DNA of 64,000 nucleotides from assembly GCA_037576215.1 (NCBI GenBank), contig JBANDB010000002.1:6634001-6698000 (forward strand). The letters are read 5' to 3'. This DNA comes from Armillaria gallica. Lineage: Eukaryota; Basidiomycota; Agaricomycetes; Agaricales; Physalacriaceae. Below are positions 1-10,749 of this stretch, piece by piece. Numbering within the stretch: position 1 is the stretch's first letter; every line of letters begins with the position of its first letter. Below the pieces are notes generated by a model. It made no database searches. It was given only the letters and a program-made list of their open reading frames with translations, and had not been told where the DNA came from. Made by a program: the position numbers and the translations under genes.

Positions 1-1006
1 GGTGGCTGCAATGGAAGGCTGGTACATTGCGAGCCGATCGGCTGGCAGCGGTGCTGGCTCAGCTACCTAATATTTGTTCGATGAGACTGGTAAATACAAG
101 GGTCGGGGATGTCTTGCCGATGCCACAGATGGAGAGCGTCGTGTTGGAGCGTTGCACGCTCTGGTTCCTGGAGCTGGATTTGTTCCTGGCTGCACTACCC
201 ACCCTGCAGACGCTGGTGATTGAGGGCCATGGAACCATTTTTGAGAGGGGCATAGGAGTGGAGGCAGAGTACGAGTCAGCGTTGACGCTTCCAGCGACAT
301 TGAGTCGGTTGGAGGTGGATGCCAGACACGCGCCCGAAGGTGAACGGGCTTTGTATTGGTTTTGCAATGCGAGAGGGCTGACAGAGCTGCATGTGGGAAT
401 GACAGGTGCTGTGGGGTGGTACCCTGGGACTAACATCTTGGATGATAGCCAGGAGTGCCTGGAGGTCTTGACCTTGGCTCTGGGTGAGTCTGTATTCATC
501 TGTCGAGCTGTGTTAGAGGGCTAACGGATCCCACAGAACACCAGCGGCAGCAGTGGAATCATTACTACGACATGACAGACTGTGTAGCTTTGACCGAGGT
601 CAGCTTGTCAGTCACCGATGCTGCGGTGGACCTGGAGCATCTGGGTGGCTTACTGGGCCACTTGGATTCACCGCGACTGGTTTCGCTAACCATCGGCATT
701 CACATCCGGTCCCAGACCGTACGGGCTTTTGATTTGGATACAACAAATACATATGTCATTGCAGCAGCGGCTTGGATAGGACCCTCGTTGGAGACGCAGG
801 CGGGGATTTCACGAGTAGACTGTCAGATCCACTGGAATGCGCACCCGAGTCTTCGCCAGGTCAACCTCATCCTCTATTTCTATGAGGATAGTTACCGCAA
901 GGAGGTCGCAGAGGTGTACTGGTCATGTTTCGTGGAGGTGAGGCAACAATGGAACAATGTGAAGGTAGCCAGAGAGGTTGTAAGCTACCTGTATGAACTA
1001 TTGTAA
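1..1006 (+). CDS. F-box/LRR-like protein, C-terminal part (5' end outside window)
   Basis: The reading frame is open from the first bases of the window, so the start lies upstream. Two exons are seen: up to 483 and 537-1006, joined over a 53-nt GT..AG intron (gtgagt to ccacag) with matching phase. The visible product is about 317 residues. It has leucine-rich stretches such as LPTLQTLVIEG and LTELHVGM and ends in SYLYELL, in the style of the C-terminal leucine-rich halves of the many F-box proteins of Agaricomycetes. No F-box is visible because the N-terminus is missing. In that family the leucine-rich half selects substrates for an SCF ubiquitin ligase; that role is inferred from style, not from a diagnostic motif. 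There is no sign of breakage in the visible part. Confidence 0.55.
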
Positions 1007-3600
1007 CCCTGAGAGAAGCTCTTCATTGGTCCGTGTCAATGTGTGGTAGAACCCGGGATCATTATCATTCAGGTTGCCAAAGGCTCAGCAGGTATGCAAG
1101 CGTCGACAATACAGGTAAGATAGTGTAAGATTTTGTATGATTTTTGTGATTGATCTGGTACTGATGTCCAACGTAGCTGTTCCCCGAATGCAGCGCACAA
1201 GTTCTGCATGTCGATCTTCTCTATGCAGCTCGGGATATGGATCAGGGCGAAGAGATGTCCATGTTCTTCCAACTTCCATTAGCAGGCACGTGGTTATCAT
1301 GGCGCTGGCAACTAGGGCTCTTGACGTACTCGGTGAGTTCCCCCATCTTATGACATCAGTGCGATACTAATGAGCTGGCATAGAATTAGCAAATCGATGA
1401 CGATTATTGAATAACAAGGTGACCTAAACCCTCAGTATTTCGTGATGTTAGGCTATGGACAGGACATTCGGTAGATGTTGCTGTATCCTTGACGGGTCGC
1501 CCTGGTTTCGTTGACTACAAGGTAAAGACAATGGATATGATACAGTGTAATGTGAATCAAGACGGCTGGTATGGATGATGTGGTGGGATGGACGTCAATA
1601 CGGAATCTAGTGACCCATGGTCAGAGCATGACGAGCGCAAGTGAGGCTCGTCCTTACCTGTTCATGTGTTGCGGGTGCCCTGGAGCCATTTCTTGCCACC
1701 TGCGGAAGAAGCAACAGAGACGGCCGACTGGAGCTTGTCCGTGAGTAGAGGCGACGTGGTTGGTATTGGATGATGCATCCAATGGATAACCAAGACCAAG
1801 GCCTATATTGCTGCGACGTTTGTGAGGATTGTCAACGGGTCGATGGACCCATCGGACAGTCCGAGAGGAGCGTGGAGGCACAGTTGGATCAACAGCGGTG
1901 TATGGGGGAGGGAGAGATCGTCAGTTGCACGATAATTCGCAAGGCTCAGCATAGGTGTGATAACCAGGATGCAAAAATTTGCCGAGGTGAACGAGTTGCC
2001 TCTTGGTCTGAACGGTGAGCACGGTTGTCTGGAAGGAGGGATGGAGGACATCGTGTTGGGATTGCAGAGATGCTTCAAGAGCATTCGCATCACGGATGGA
2101 AGGGATTGGTGGAAGTGGTTTGTCATGGCCAAGATTAAGAGAATTGGTTTTCGTGTGGGAGTGGGGTTGCACCGGATAAGGAACAGTGTTGCAGCGGGCT
2201 TTGGTGGTGTTAGCAGGGGAGGTATAAGTGGAGGGCGGCATAGTTGACGATGTGAGATTAGGGTGGACTAGGCAGACGCTGCAAAGGGAGTTTGAGGGCC
2301 ACCCCCCGATGCCCGATGCTTCTCTTTAGAGGCATGCCCGACGGCTCAAATGGCGGGGGCTGTCCAGCACACCATTCCATTTCTCATGCCGACGCTGCTA
2401 TGCCTATTCGATGGCTGACAAATGGCTCGGCACACCTTTCCATCGTTCAATGCCGATATTTGCCTGATTGATGCCGATGCTTGCTGACTGATGCTGAGCC
2501 GATATCGATCTGCTAGATGTCTGGTGGATGCCAATGCTTCTGTGATAGATGGTGAAGGGTATGGATGTTCCAGCGCGTCTATTCTTGGTGCCAACCAGCT
2601 CTTTCATCTCCACCACCACATTTTCGATTGTCTAAGGCTTGCTGGCATTCTAATACCCACTCCTTCCATCTGCCAATCCGTTTAGTGGACCTGCGTCTTC
2701 CCTTGACTAACGCCGTGTTTCAACAAATTTGAGTTCAAGACGTTCCTATGAGTGGAAAGGATAGGATAACTAGAAGGCGACAACAATGGAGTTCGGGGCA
2801 ACTTGTTTTTGGGCAGCCAGAGGGAAGGACTTGAAAGAATCGGTGTAACCCTTCGTTGATGGAGAGAATGGCCCTTGGCTTTGATGGCTAACATCAATAC
2901 GACAGGTTTCTAGTACCACGGTATCTTTGTGCTTACCGTCCCTTCAGTCTACGTCGTTCATTCTCGGTAGGGCAGCTCCAACTTTATTCTGATTTAATGT
3001 ATCGTGTTCCAGCAACCAACGACACACCTGATGTGTCACGAGAACTTGGAGGCTTGGCTGCTGGCATGCGATGCAGGGAGGATTGGTCGACCACGCTCGG
3101 AACGTCCTACGTAAACAGAGTTCAGCATGCATTTTGTTCTTGTGGTCGCTCGACGGTCATTCGCCAAAGTGGGCGGTGACACTTGGCACAGGTTTTACAC
3201 AGGGAAGGTGTATAGTATGTTATCTCCTTGCTCTGAGCTCGTGTGCTGAAGTACTCGATAGGCATAGCTTCAAACTCGATGTCGTTTGGCATCAGGACGA
3301 TAGATTTGGTTCCGTGTCTGAAAGAAAAGATGCCACTGTTCAGGAGCAGATAACTTTCAGTTCTATGCCCCTACACATGTAGCTTCGACCCTCCTGCAGA
3401 TCAAACCAGATGTCGAGGAAGTGGAGGCTGAGACTGATGACGCTGGTATCACAAGAAGATAGCTTTGAGAACAAGACAATACGATGACTGGTATAAGAGG
3501 TATGGAGCATACAAATGGATGATATGTAACTAGCAGTTATGAGAAGACACGAAAAACCGCAAAGCATGCATGGAATACATGTCAGTTATAGCTTGATGGC
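1007..3600. other. No supported gene; short ORFs only
   Basis: Only short overlapping ORFs are present and none has a recognisable domain or a consistent exon chain. A minus-strand frame at 1921-2241 encodes a basic, proline-rich N-terminus-like stretch (KPLPPIPS) but has no convincing continuation. Around 2300-2560 there is a run of loosely repeated GATGCCGAT/TGATGC words, probably a decayed repeat. Confidence 0.4.
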
Positions 3601-3639
3601 AATATGGCAATGGGAAGACTGACTGGGATGAATAGAAGC

Positions 3640-4340
3640 ATGGTCATTTACATCCACCTGGGGACGAAGACACCGATGACAGTGATGCCATTCCATACAA
3701 TGCAAATGTGAATCTCCACCGCGAAAATGCAGTTATTGGTCTGGAAAAGCAGAAATACTCCAGAAATGGTTCTGTTGGGCCTCGGAGGGAATGGGCGACC
3801 AGCTGTGGGACCCAGGACAATGCTACGATGCACGGTTCACATGGTGGCACATCGAACCTCATTGATGAGAACCAGGCCGAGAACATACAATGCAAGAGTG
3901 ACCGAGTGTGAAGCCGCTGTCATATTGAGCGTGAGGTAAACGATGGTGCAGAGGCGGTTGGCTGGGGTATGAGGCGGGCAAAAGAACAGGGAGGCGACAG
4001 GGTTCCCCACACCAATATTGAAGTATGCACTGTGACAAAGTGAAGCGAGTCCTCCTGTAGTAAGGGAGTGACACACACCCTTGCATAGCCATTCGCCCCA
4101 GACCCACGAGAGCGAACATGACCGTTGTACTAGCGGGCCCATCAGCCCTAATCATTGGAGAGTCCGATGGGACGGCGGCATACACGCAAGAGCCTAGAAT
4201 TTGAAGAATGAGAGCAGCGGCGGCTCGGAGTGACATTGTTGTGAGGTTGAGTGCGGAATATCTGGGGAGATTGGTCAGCATTTCAATGTCCAGAGACGAT
4301 GCAAAGAATAGGCTCACCTGGTAGTACAATGGAGAGATAG
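3640..4340 (-). pseudogene. Degenerate multi-spanning membrane protein (unrecognised)
   Basis: On the minus strand an ATG near 4238 starts MSLRAAAALILQILG, a signal- or membrane-like helix. Further hydrophobic segments follow in different frames: VMFALVGLG, SVTLALYVLGLVLI and IHICIVWNGITVIGVFV. No set of GT..AG introns joins these frames cleanly, and the frame holding the third segment ends in TGA at about 3837 before the last one. This suggests a decayed membrane-protein gene. An isoprenylcysteine methyltransferase was considered because of the N-terminal style, but its catalytic motifs are absent. The family is not identified. Confidence 0.25.
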
Positions 4341-4344
4341 AGGT

Positions 4345-5484
4345 ACTCTGAGGGAGAGACGTGCTGCACAGATGATAGCTTGGGAAAAAGAGAAAAGATT
4401 AAAGTATTGGCATGACCAGTTAGTCACACAGAATGTTCGCCTACAATAGTAGTAGAGCGAGTTGTTACTGAGAGGTAAATTTACGGCTTGTTTCCTGAAA
4501 TTTCTGAACATCTAAAGGGCTCTGGCAGGATCTTATACATTTGAAAAATATATGGGACAACAATAGTAGCTAGGAACCACAGATAATCTTATCGTACTGC
4601 CACCCGGCAAAGGCCGTCCTGATGGCGGAACTTTTTCACTGCCTACGGGTCGCTATCTGTCAGCCACTCTTTGAGACAAATGCCTACGCTCGAGGATCCG
4701 CCCTTTGTTTGCTAGTGTGTGAGGGGTGTGCGTCCTTCGCTGGACTGAGAGCGAATAGCTTGTAAATTCACTTACCGTTGCTGTCTTTTCGGTCCCCTCA
4801 GGAGAATCTCGCGAAAGGACAGACTGGGAATGTTGGTCGTGGGTCCGTTGTTATGCCGCAGGGTGGAGAGGATCTATCTCGAAGTCAGAGAGCATTATTG
4901 AAAGGAGCGAGTGCTAACCTTGAAGTTTTAAAGGCACCAAGTACATAGTAGCTTTCGTTCATCATGGCCAGCACTCGTTTATGTTCAGCTGTCTACGACC
5001 ATAGGTGGCTTCGGGACTTGGGGATCACTATGCATATGCTGAAAAAATGAAAGCCGGAGAGCACGTTTGAGTTGATCTCTTCAGGTGAGGATCTGTTTTT
5101 GTTACCTGTGCAACTAGACGTATGTTTCTTTTGTAGTAACATACATGCTACGAATGCTAGCAAACTCGGAGGGTCAGTGCGAGTGTAGAATAGCTGAGCA
5201 AATGAGTGAGGTACTTGCGCCATGAGTCGGGCCATCTGAATGAAAAGATGCAGTCGAACATATAGTTGGTTTGTTAGCTACGCGTAAATGTGAGGATAAT
5301 CGAACCCTGGCCTTGCAAGGCAAATACATATGTAGTGAGTCGACTACATCAATAACAGTCTCGCCAGAAGCTGTGGTAGGTTCGGACTTAGGCTTGAGTG
5401 CGAGCGTGGTAGGACCCTGGAACCCAAGCCATGATCGTGCCGAGGAGGCGGCCGATAACTGTCAGTGGCACGGTATTGTGCGGT
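4345..5484. other. Intergenic, nothing recognised
   Basis: No ORF with domain-like content, no convincing splice chain and no structured repeat was found here. The right end abuts the MITE target duplication. Confidence 0.4.
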
Positions 5485-6002
5485 AGCACGCGTAGCAATT
5501 TACAAGGCTTGGCCCAAGCCCGAAAGCCAGGCCAAGCCAGGCCAAGCCAAGCCCTAAAAAGCCAGGCCCGACAGTAGGGCTTCATCAGGGCTCGGGCTCA
5601 GGCTTCGACTCAAGAAAGCCCAAGCCCCGGGCTTCAAGCCAGGGCTTTGAGCTCACAAGTATGTGGCTGTCCAAGGTAGTATTCTATCAATTCTAATGTC
5701 AGAATTCACCTTGATACTCATCCACTAGTCATAATCAAAGGAGATTACAGCCTTAAGCTCTATTCAGATCATCTAGTAAGCTTCACAGCTCGTAAAACAT
5801 GTATTAATGCTTACATATCTCTCTCAAATCTATGTTTTCAAACATATCTACAAGCCCTGGCTTGAGCCCGAGCCAGGCCCGAGCCTGGTAGGGCTTTGGC
5901 TCAGGGCTCGGGCTTGCGATTTTGAAAGCCCGGCCCGACTCAAGCCAAGCCCAAGCCCTCAAAGCCAGGCCAAGCCCGGCCCTGTAAATCACTAAGCACG
6001 CG
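5485..6002. mobile_element. Non-autonomous hAT-type MITE 1 with 8-bp target duplication
   Basis: The element is 5493-5994 (502 bp). Its ends are imperfect terminal inverted repeats: TAGCAATTTACAAGGC at the left and, read inward from the right, TAGTGATTTACAGGGC. The direct repeat agcacgcg flanks it exactly (5485-5492 and 5995-6002), an 8-bp target duplication. The YAG-type terminus and 8-bp duplication are the hallmarks of the hAT superfamily. The subterminal regions are dense arrays of short AAGCCC/GGCTTG words in opposite orientations at the two ends, around an AT-rich centre (about 5660-5850). No transposase is encoded; the small ORFs inside follow the GC-rich repeats. The duplicated target is perfect, so the insertion is probably not very old. 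Confidence 0.85.
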
Positions 6003-6116
6003 GTATTATGCGGTAGGGAAAAGGATGGGGGTCAGGTAATGGTAGGTATGGGGATTGGCGATCAGGGACTGGTGGCTGTGGAGGACAGTCGAGTCGGACA
6101 CTATAAAAAGAGTCTA

Positions 6117-6215
6117 ATACCCTGTACTACCGGGTACTACCGGGTATGACCGAGTACTACCGAGTACTACCGGGTAATACTTCCCAATACCGGGGAATAC
6201 CGCTCAATACCTCAA
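6117..6215. repeat. TACTACCGGG-type imperfect tandem repeat
   Basis: Units of about 10 bp (tactaccggg, tactaccgag, aataccgggg) are repeated head to tail. They carry a palindromic half-site (ACCGGGTA/TACCCGGT). A similar array lies at 56152-56262 in non-coding sequence. Function unknown. Confidence 0.6.
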
Positions 6216-6717
6216 TATGTGAAAAAAGTGAGTGGTTGGTGATTTTTGTCTCTAAAATGACACCATACTGGCGACCTCCCTCGACGGGTTGTTCCAGCAC
6301 AACATGAGGTAGCGACGGCAACAATTGTCGTCCCTGGCTTCCACCATTTCCTGGATCTGCATTACCGAAACTTCTGGAGACGACCTCCGCTTTTCGAGTT
6401 TATTGTTTTTACCCTCATATTAGCACAGAGACGGAGTGTATATTGCAATAGCGTGCACCCCTCTTTGAGTATACGAGCGGAATGTTGAGGAATGAGGTGA
6501 ACAGAGCGAATTTGTACACGTGCAGATATCTATTTATTATGTTGTTTTTGTTTTTGTGTAACCATGTAGTATGTGCCTCGTAGTGTTCACAAGCCATTGA
6601 GCTTCGGACTCGTTCCTGTCGTGCTAGCAGCGGCTAACTTTGGCTAAGTATATATATGAAAATAAGTTGAGTTCAACTCGGGTTCCACTAATGACTTGCG
6701 TTGGCTGCATGGCACCA

Positions 6718-6731
6718 GCGTGGTACCACGC
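6718..6731. promoter_or_regulatory. 14-bp perfect palindrome in promoter, copy 1
   Basis: GCGTGGTACCACGC is its own reverse complement. It lies in a block of about 45 bp (ending aatttctagtgcc) that recurs nearly unchanged at 24735 upstream of the Smr gene. Here it is about 28 bp before a TATA box and 101 bp before the inferred ATG. It could be a dimeric transcription-factor site or part of a short dispersed repeat. Confidence 0.45.
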
Positions 6732-6758
6732 AGGTGCCCACGCGGAATTTCTAGTGCC

Positions 6759-6766
6759 TATATAAA
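6759..6766 (+). promoter_or_regulatory. TATA box
   Basis: TATATAAA lies 66 bp before the inferred start codon at 6832, a usual spacing for a fungal TATA promoter with a short 5' leader. It supports the choice of the small first exon as the gene start. Confidence 0.6.
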
Positions 6767-6831
6767 GGGGATGCTTGTATTTAACCTCCGACACCTTCCT
6801 TCCTTTTCAACATCATCCTCACACGAGAGCT

Positions 6832-7970
6832 ATGAATTCTTCCAGGTGTGTTCTGCCGTGCCATTGTTTCTATCATTGTTTGACATAATACCACCGCAGG
6901 CAGTTATGGTCTCCTCCACCGCCGAGATATCATACCGTTCCAAATGAAGAACTTGAAGGTGATACTGAAGATACTCATTTCTTATCCCGGCGCTTATCAG
7001 CACATGACATTCCAGGTCTCATCAACGAACGTACACCACTAAAGCAAGAACGAACTCCTGACAAGCGTTGGGGCTGGCTTCGAATACTGGCAATCATCCT
7101 CATCGCGGCACTTCTCATCTTCCATGTCATCAGTGACTACACCAACACCCACCGCACAGATGTCCAAGAACGAATGATTCAGGCCAGGTCGATTGCCATA
7201 GACCATAGAGAGGAAGTTGTCCGGGCCAAAGAGGATGCAATCCAAGCCGACGAAGAGCGTAGGAAACGTGCGGAGCTGCTTTGGTGGGATTTAACAGCGG
7301 AGAAGCGATGCGTTGGATATGAGAAGAGGATGTATCATGCGGAACTACTGAATGTAACAGCGAGGGAAGATGCACAGAACTGGTGCATGAGGACGAGCAT
7401 CGATATTCATGGTATCACGTATGACCATCCGGAACTTTGTACCCACGGGGTGGTGGTAAGAATTCTTCTGTGTTCTCTCGTTGTCTGCGATAACCTTTTC
7501 CCTAAATAGGATGGAGCTGTGAAGACTATTGGACATTGGACTGTCAACTCCAATGAGCCGACATGCAAGACCTGGTGGGGCAATCACCAGAAGAAGGTCA
7601 GTATCTATTTCAGCCTGTTAATCATTGTACGTGCTCATTACCTAAAAACAGGACTGCTATGGCTCTCACAAACGGGTACGTTGACTGGAAATCATTGTAC
7701 TGCTTGCTCGTCATTGGACTGACGTTATCCTTCCAGCGCATTGAAGCACGCATGTTCAATCATCAGGAGCCCTGGGACAATTGGGCTGAGATGTGCTTCT
7801 CTACCCCTGTCGACTTCGCCTGGCAGAGATTCGAGCACCCTGATACATGTGAGAATAGGGTACGTTGTTGTGCCGTACCGCGAGGGGATTGCACGCTGAC
7901 TTTCTTGTAGGGAAGAGATGGTATCATTGCAAGCTGGTTCATCGATGTAGATGAGAAGGAGTGCCCGTGA
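6832..7970 (+). CDS. Single-pass membrane protein with Cys-containing outer domain (uncharacterised)
   Basis: Six exons fit with every phase closing: 6832-6845, 6900-7455, 7510-7596, 7652-7675, 7737-7859 and 7911-7970, giving 287 residues. The ATG sits in a 14-nt first exon (MNSSR) below a TATA box. The order is: a cytosolic N-terminus of about 60 residues rich in charged and proline residues, one hydrophobic helix (ILAIILIAALLIFHVI) followed by a coiled-coil-like charged stretch (VRAKEDAIQADEERRKRAEL), then a domain with scattered Cys residues (CVGY, NWCM, ELC, PTCKTWW, DCYGS, EMCF, DTCEN, KECP at the end). This is a type II arrangement. The style matches large families of uncharacterised Agaricomycete proteins; no enzymatic motif is visible. 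The Cys pattern suggests disulfides in the lumen or outside the cell. Function is not assigned. Confidence 0.8.
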
Positions 7971-9825
7971 AAGCTCGCTACTATGTATATTTGAAAGTCT
8001 ATCTCTGTTTTCGTTGTTTTCTTGCTGTCAATCGATGTAAGGATTGTTGTGTATCGCTACTATCTGCGCTTCAAAGTGTCTGTTGTGTGATGAGAATCAT
8101 TGTGCTACCTTTCCATGCGACGACGAGCTATGACATTCGTGTAATGGCATAAACCCGTTTAGTTCGGTTGTATGCCTCCCTTCAATGATAATGTCGCTAG
8201 TTTCTCGTGTATCAGCAGTTCTTGCGAAGTAAGTTCTTCAAATGTAGTACTGTTATGGATATTGGGTCTTTTCCAGTCAGCTTGTTTCTGAGGAGTGATT
8301 GGCTTCTCTTGACGCCTTCGGACGTTGATATTAAAAAAAGGTAACGCCCTTTCGCCTCGTTATTTATGTTATGATAAACTAAAAGTTTCTGCATATTATA
8401 GATTCCAATTACTGCGGGGCTGGCTGCTGCACGAATCGCTTTGACTTGACTGCCATCTTCTTGTACACTTTCACCACCACCGCCGTTAAGCCCGACGACT
8501 TTTCTGTTTACTTTTTACGAGAATATGCTATGGCCAAATGGGCCGCTTGATACCACTCTCACGTCGTGTATATAAGCTATGGTATAAAGCAACCTCCAGA
8601 AAAGGGATCTAACATAGTTATTTTGCGGCCCACTTCCATCTTGTGTGCTGCATTGACGACACGACCGCTGCGTCCAACACTCTGGTTGAGGCACACAATA
8701 AGAAAGTCTCAGCGCATATTTGAAACCCGGCCTGCCAGCGACGAAGCTTAAAGTCGGATCCAACGAGAGCGTCTGTTTCAGCAGGAGACAAGTATAAGCC
8801 GCAGCGGAAAACCTTGAAATAATAGAAGCGGGTGTCTATATCCTATGCAAAGGTCAGTGAGCATCTTCATTAAAGTTTACTTGGACATACTCCATGAAAA
8901 AAATGCGGGTAATGTTAAGCGCTTGGAAAAGCTTCGTCGATATCTGATCAAAAGTGACGTTTTGGTGAGTCTAGGATGAGGATTAATTGAATAAGGACCG
9001 ACCAATTATGACACGACAGTTGACAACGCATAACTCTTGTCCGACACGGGTCTCGCAGTACTCAACAGATCGTCCAGCTGCATACGGAAATCTGACGAAT
9101 GCATGATCGGGGTCTTGAACCCAGCGACCTTCGGCAATTCACACCCTCGGTATGTGGGATAGATGACATCCAGGCTGCAGATAATGAGCTGTCTGGCACC
9201 AAAAGACGTGGAAGTGTATTCACCCTGGTGCAAATCACGACTCGTTCGTTTCCGTCACCTTTTTCATAGCCTAAATCCATAACCCGGGTACCGAATCCTC
9301 AGCCCACTGTCTTCCAGTCACATCGCGTCCGTCGGGGTTTGCACGCGGGCAAAGGAACGATAGTCACAGCATTGTAGAAGGATGGCGGGGGATCAGCCAG
9401 CGTCACTGATGGTGGGCTATTTCTCAAGATGTGTCGCGCGCAGTCTGCAATCACTAACATAGTCGACACCCGTGCATCCTCGAGCGTTGATTCCGCTCCA
9501 GATCGGTGGTATTCGTCGTCGGTGCTGGTTTGTTTGAAAACTGGGCCGCCGGTTGGAGCACAGCTGAAAATAGGATAGCGAGGGAAAAGTACCAAGCATA
9601 TCCTCCTCTTAATCTCACCCCTCCGCTTATCTTCTTCGCTCATGTCGCTCTCAAATGAGCTTAGGCTCCGGATCGTGATACGGCTAGTGCAATGTGAGAG
9701 CTTGCACCAAGACGTATCTTCTCGACAAAGGCCAAGTTAACAGGTTGCCATCTTGAATGTTTGTTATTGAGACGTCGATGTGACGGAGTAATTTGCTTGT
9801 AGAATATCTGCGGATAGATCGGCAA
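7971..9825. other. Intergenic with one unsupported minus-strand ORF
   Basis: Most of this stretch has no coding signal. A minus-strand ORF at 9299-9643 (114 codons, from an ATG) is rich in Arg and Pro but resembles nothing recognised and lacks splice continuation. It is left as a possible small hypothetical only. Confidence 0.3.
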
Positions 9826-9829
9826 ATTA

Positions 9830-10510
9830 GGAATGCCATTCTTGAAGCTTGGAGGCGGAACTCACGACGATAGTATCGATGTTGGGTTGAAAGCTTAATA
9901 TGTTGAGTGTTTTGTGCTGGGATGGATGAGGGACTCGTCTTGAAATAGAAGGATATAGGGACTGGCATGGTGGAAACGCTCGATGTATGCAGAGAGAACA
10001 GAGAAACTTGGCCGGTAGAAATGGTCCTTTCTTGATGTCCATGTTATCGTACGACTCATCGCTGTTGGCTCGCGAAGCTAAAAGACATCTCCCGTGGTAC
10101 TGATGATGGGTCGCCCCCACACCAACAAACGATGACGCGTCAAAGGAGACAGCTAGCCAACGGCTTCTCCTTGGAGTCGTTGGAATGCGATCAAGACATA
10201 CGTGGAAGGATTGAGCTTGACGTCTGTTTCCTCGATAAGGATGAGCAGGGCACCGAATGACCATTTTGAGCTGTGTCAATAAAAGTTCAGTGAGATGAGA
10301 ACGGCGGACGTACCTGATAGTACAATCAGCCCTTTTTACTGGTCTCCCTTCTCTACGGCCATTCTCGTCTCACAGACACAGGCACGGTTCACTGTCGATC
10401 CCTGCTCAAAGTTGTCACGTTGACGCGTCCTCTATGGGAATCCTCCGAGCGTCGTTCAGTTTGAGGAACGACCACCGTTGGAAGGAAAATTGAAGAATCT
10501 CCTCTTCTAG
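9830..10510 (-). repeat. R1 repeat family, copy a (decayed gene-like unit)
   Basis: The minus strand resembles the units at 19795-20330, 22850-23460 and 28090-28890. The shared order is a segment with an ERRSED/ERSSD-like block, an intron-like gap starting gtacgt, then a segment beginning LKWSFGALLILIEE. The reading frames are interrupted here, so this is a relic. Across copies the DNA stays alignable while proteins differ, as for decaying duplicates. The ancestral product is not recognised. Confidence 0.45.
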
Positions 10511-10624
10511 AAATTAGACAAAAGACTAGCGAAAATGGCTTTGTATGGGCACGCCGGAGTTGATATCCTGGATGGTGGTGAGACGGAAGCAAGGGAGTTT
10601 TGATCCCGCTCCCGATCGGTGGTA

Positions 10625-10748
10625 GACTCGAACCAGTCCCTTTGTAACTCGATGATAGTCGATCGAAGTCCATCATCTTTGACCGATGTAAGCTTCGGTC
10701 TACACTTCGATCGACTATCATCGAGTTACAAAGGGACTCGTTTGAGTC
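10625..10748. repeat. 45-bp-arm palindrome (foldback, 34-nt centre)
   Basis: The left arm 10625-10669 and right arm 10704-10748 are reverse complements over 45 nt with only about two mismatches near the outer ends; the inner 35 nt match perfectly. The centre (10670-10703) contains a second short stem, gaccga...tcggtc. Transcribed, it would form a very stable hairpin. It may be a foldback transposon remnant, a small-RNA precursor or a product of replication slippage. No flanking target duplication was seen. Confidence 0.8.
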
Positions 10749-10749
10749 T

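Noticed and set aside
3640..4340. Isoprenylcysteine methyltransferase
   Set aside because: Only the hydrophobic N-terminus looks similar; no conserved catalytic block (such as an RHPSY-like motif) is present.
5804..5995. ORFs of about 60 codons inside MITE 1 on both strands
   Set aside because: They follow the AAGCCC repeat arrays and contain only repetitive Pro/Ala/Arg patterns.
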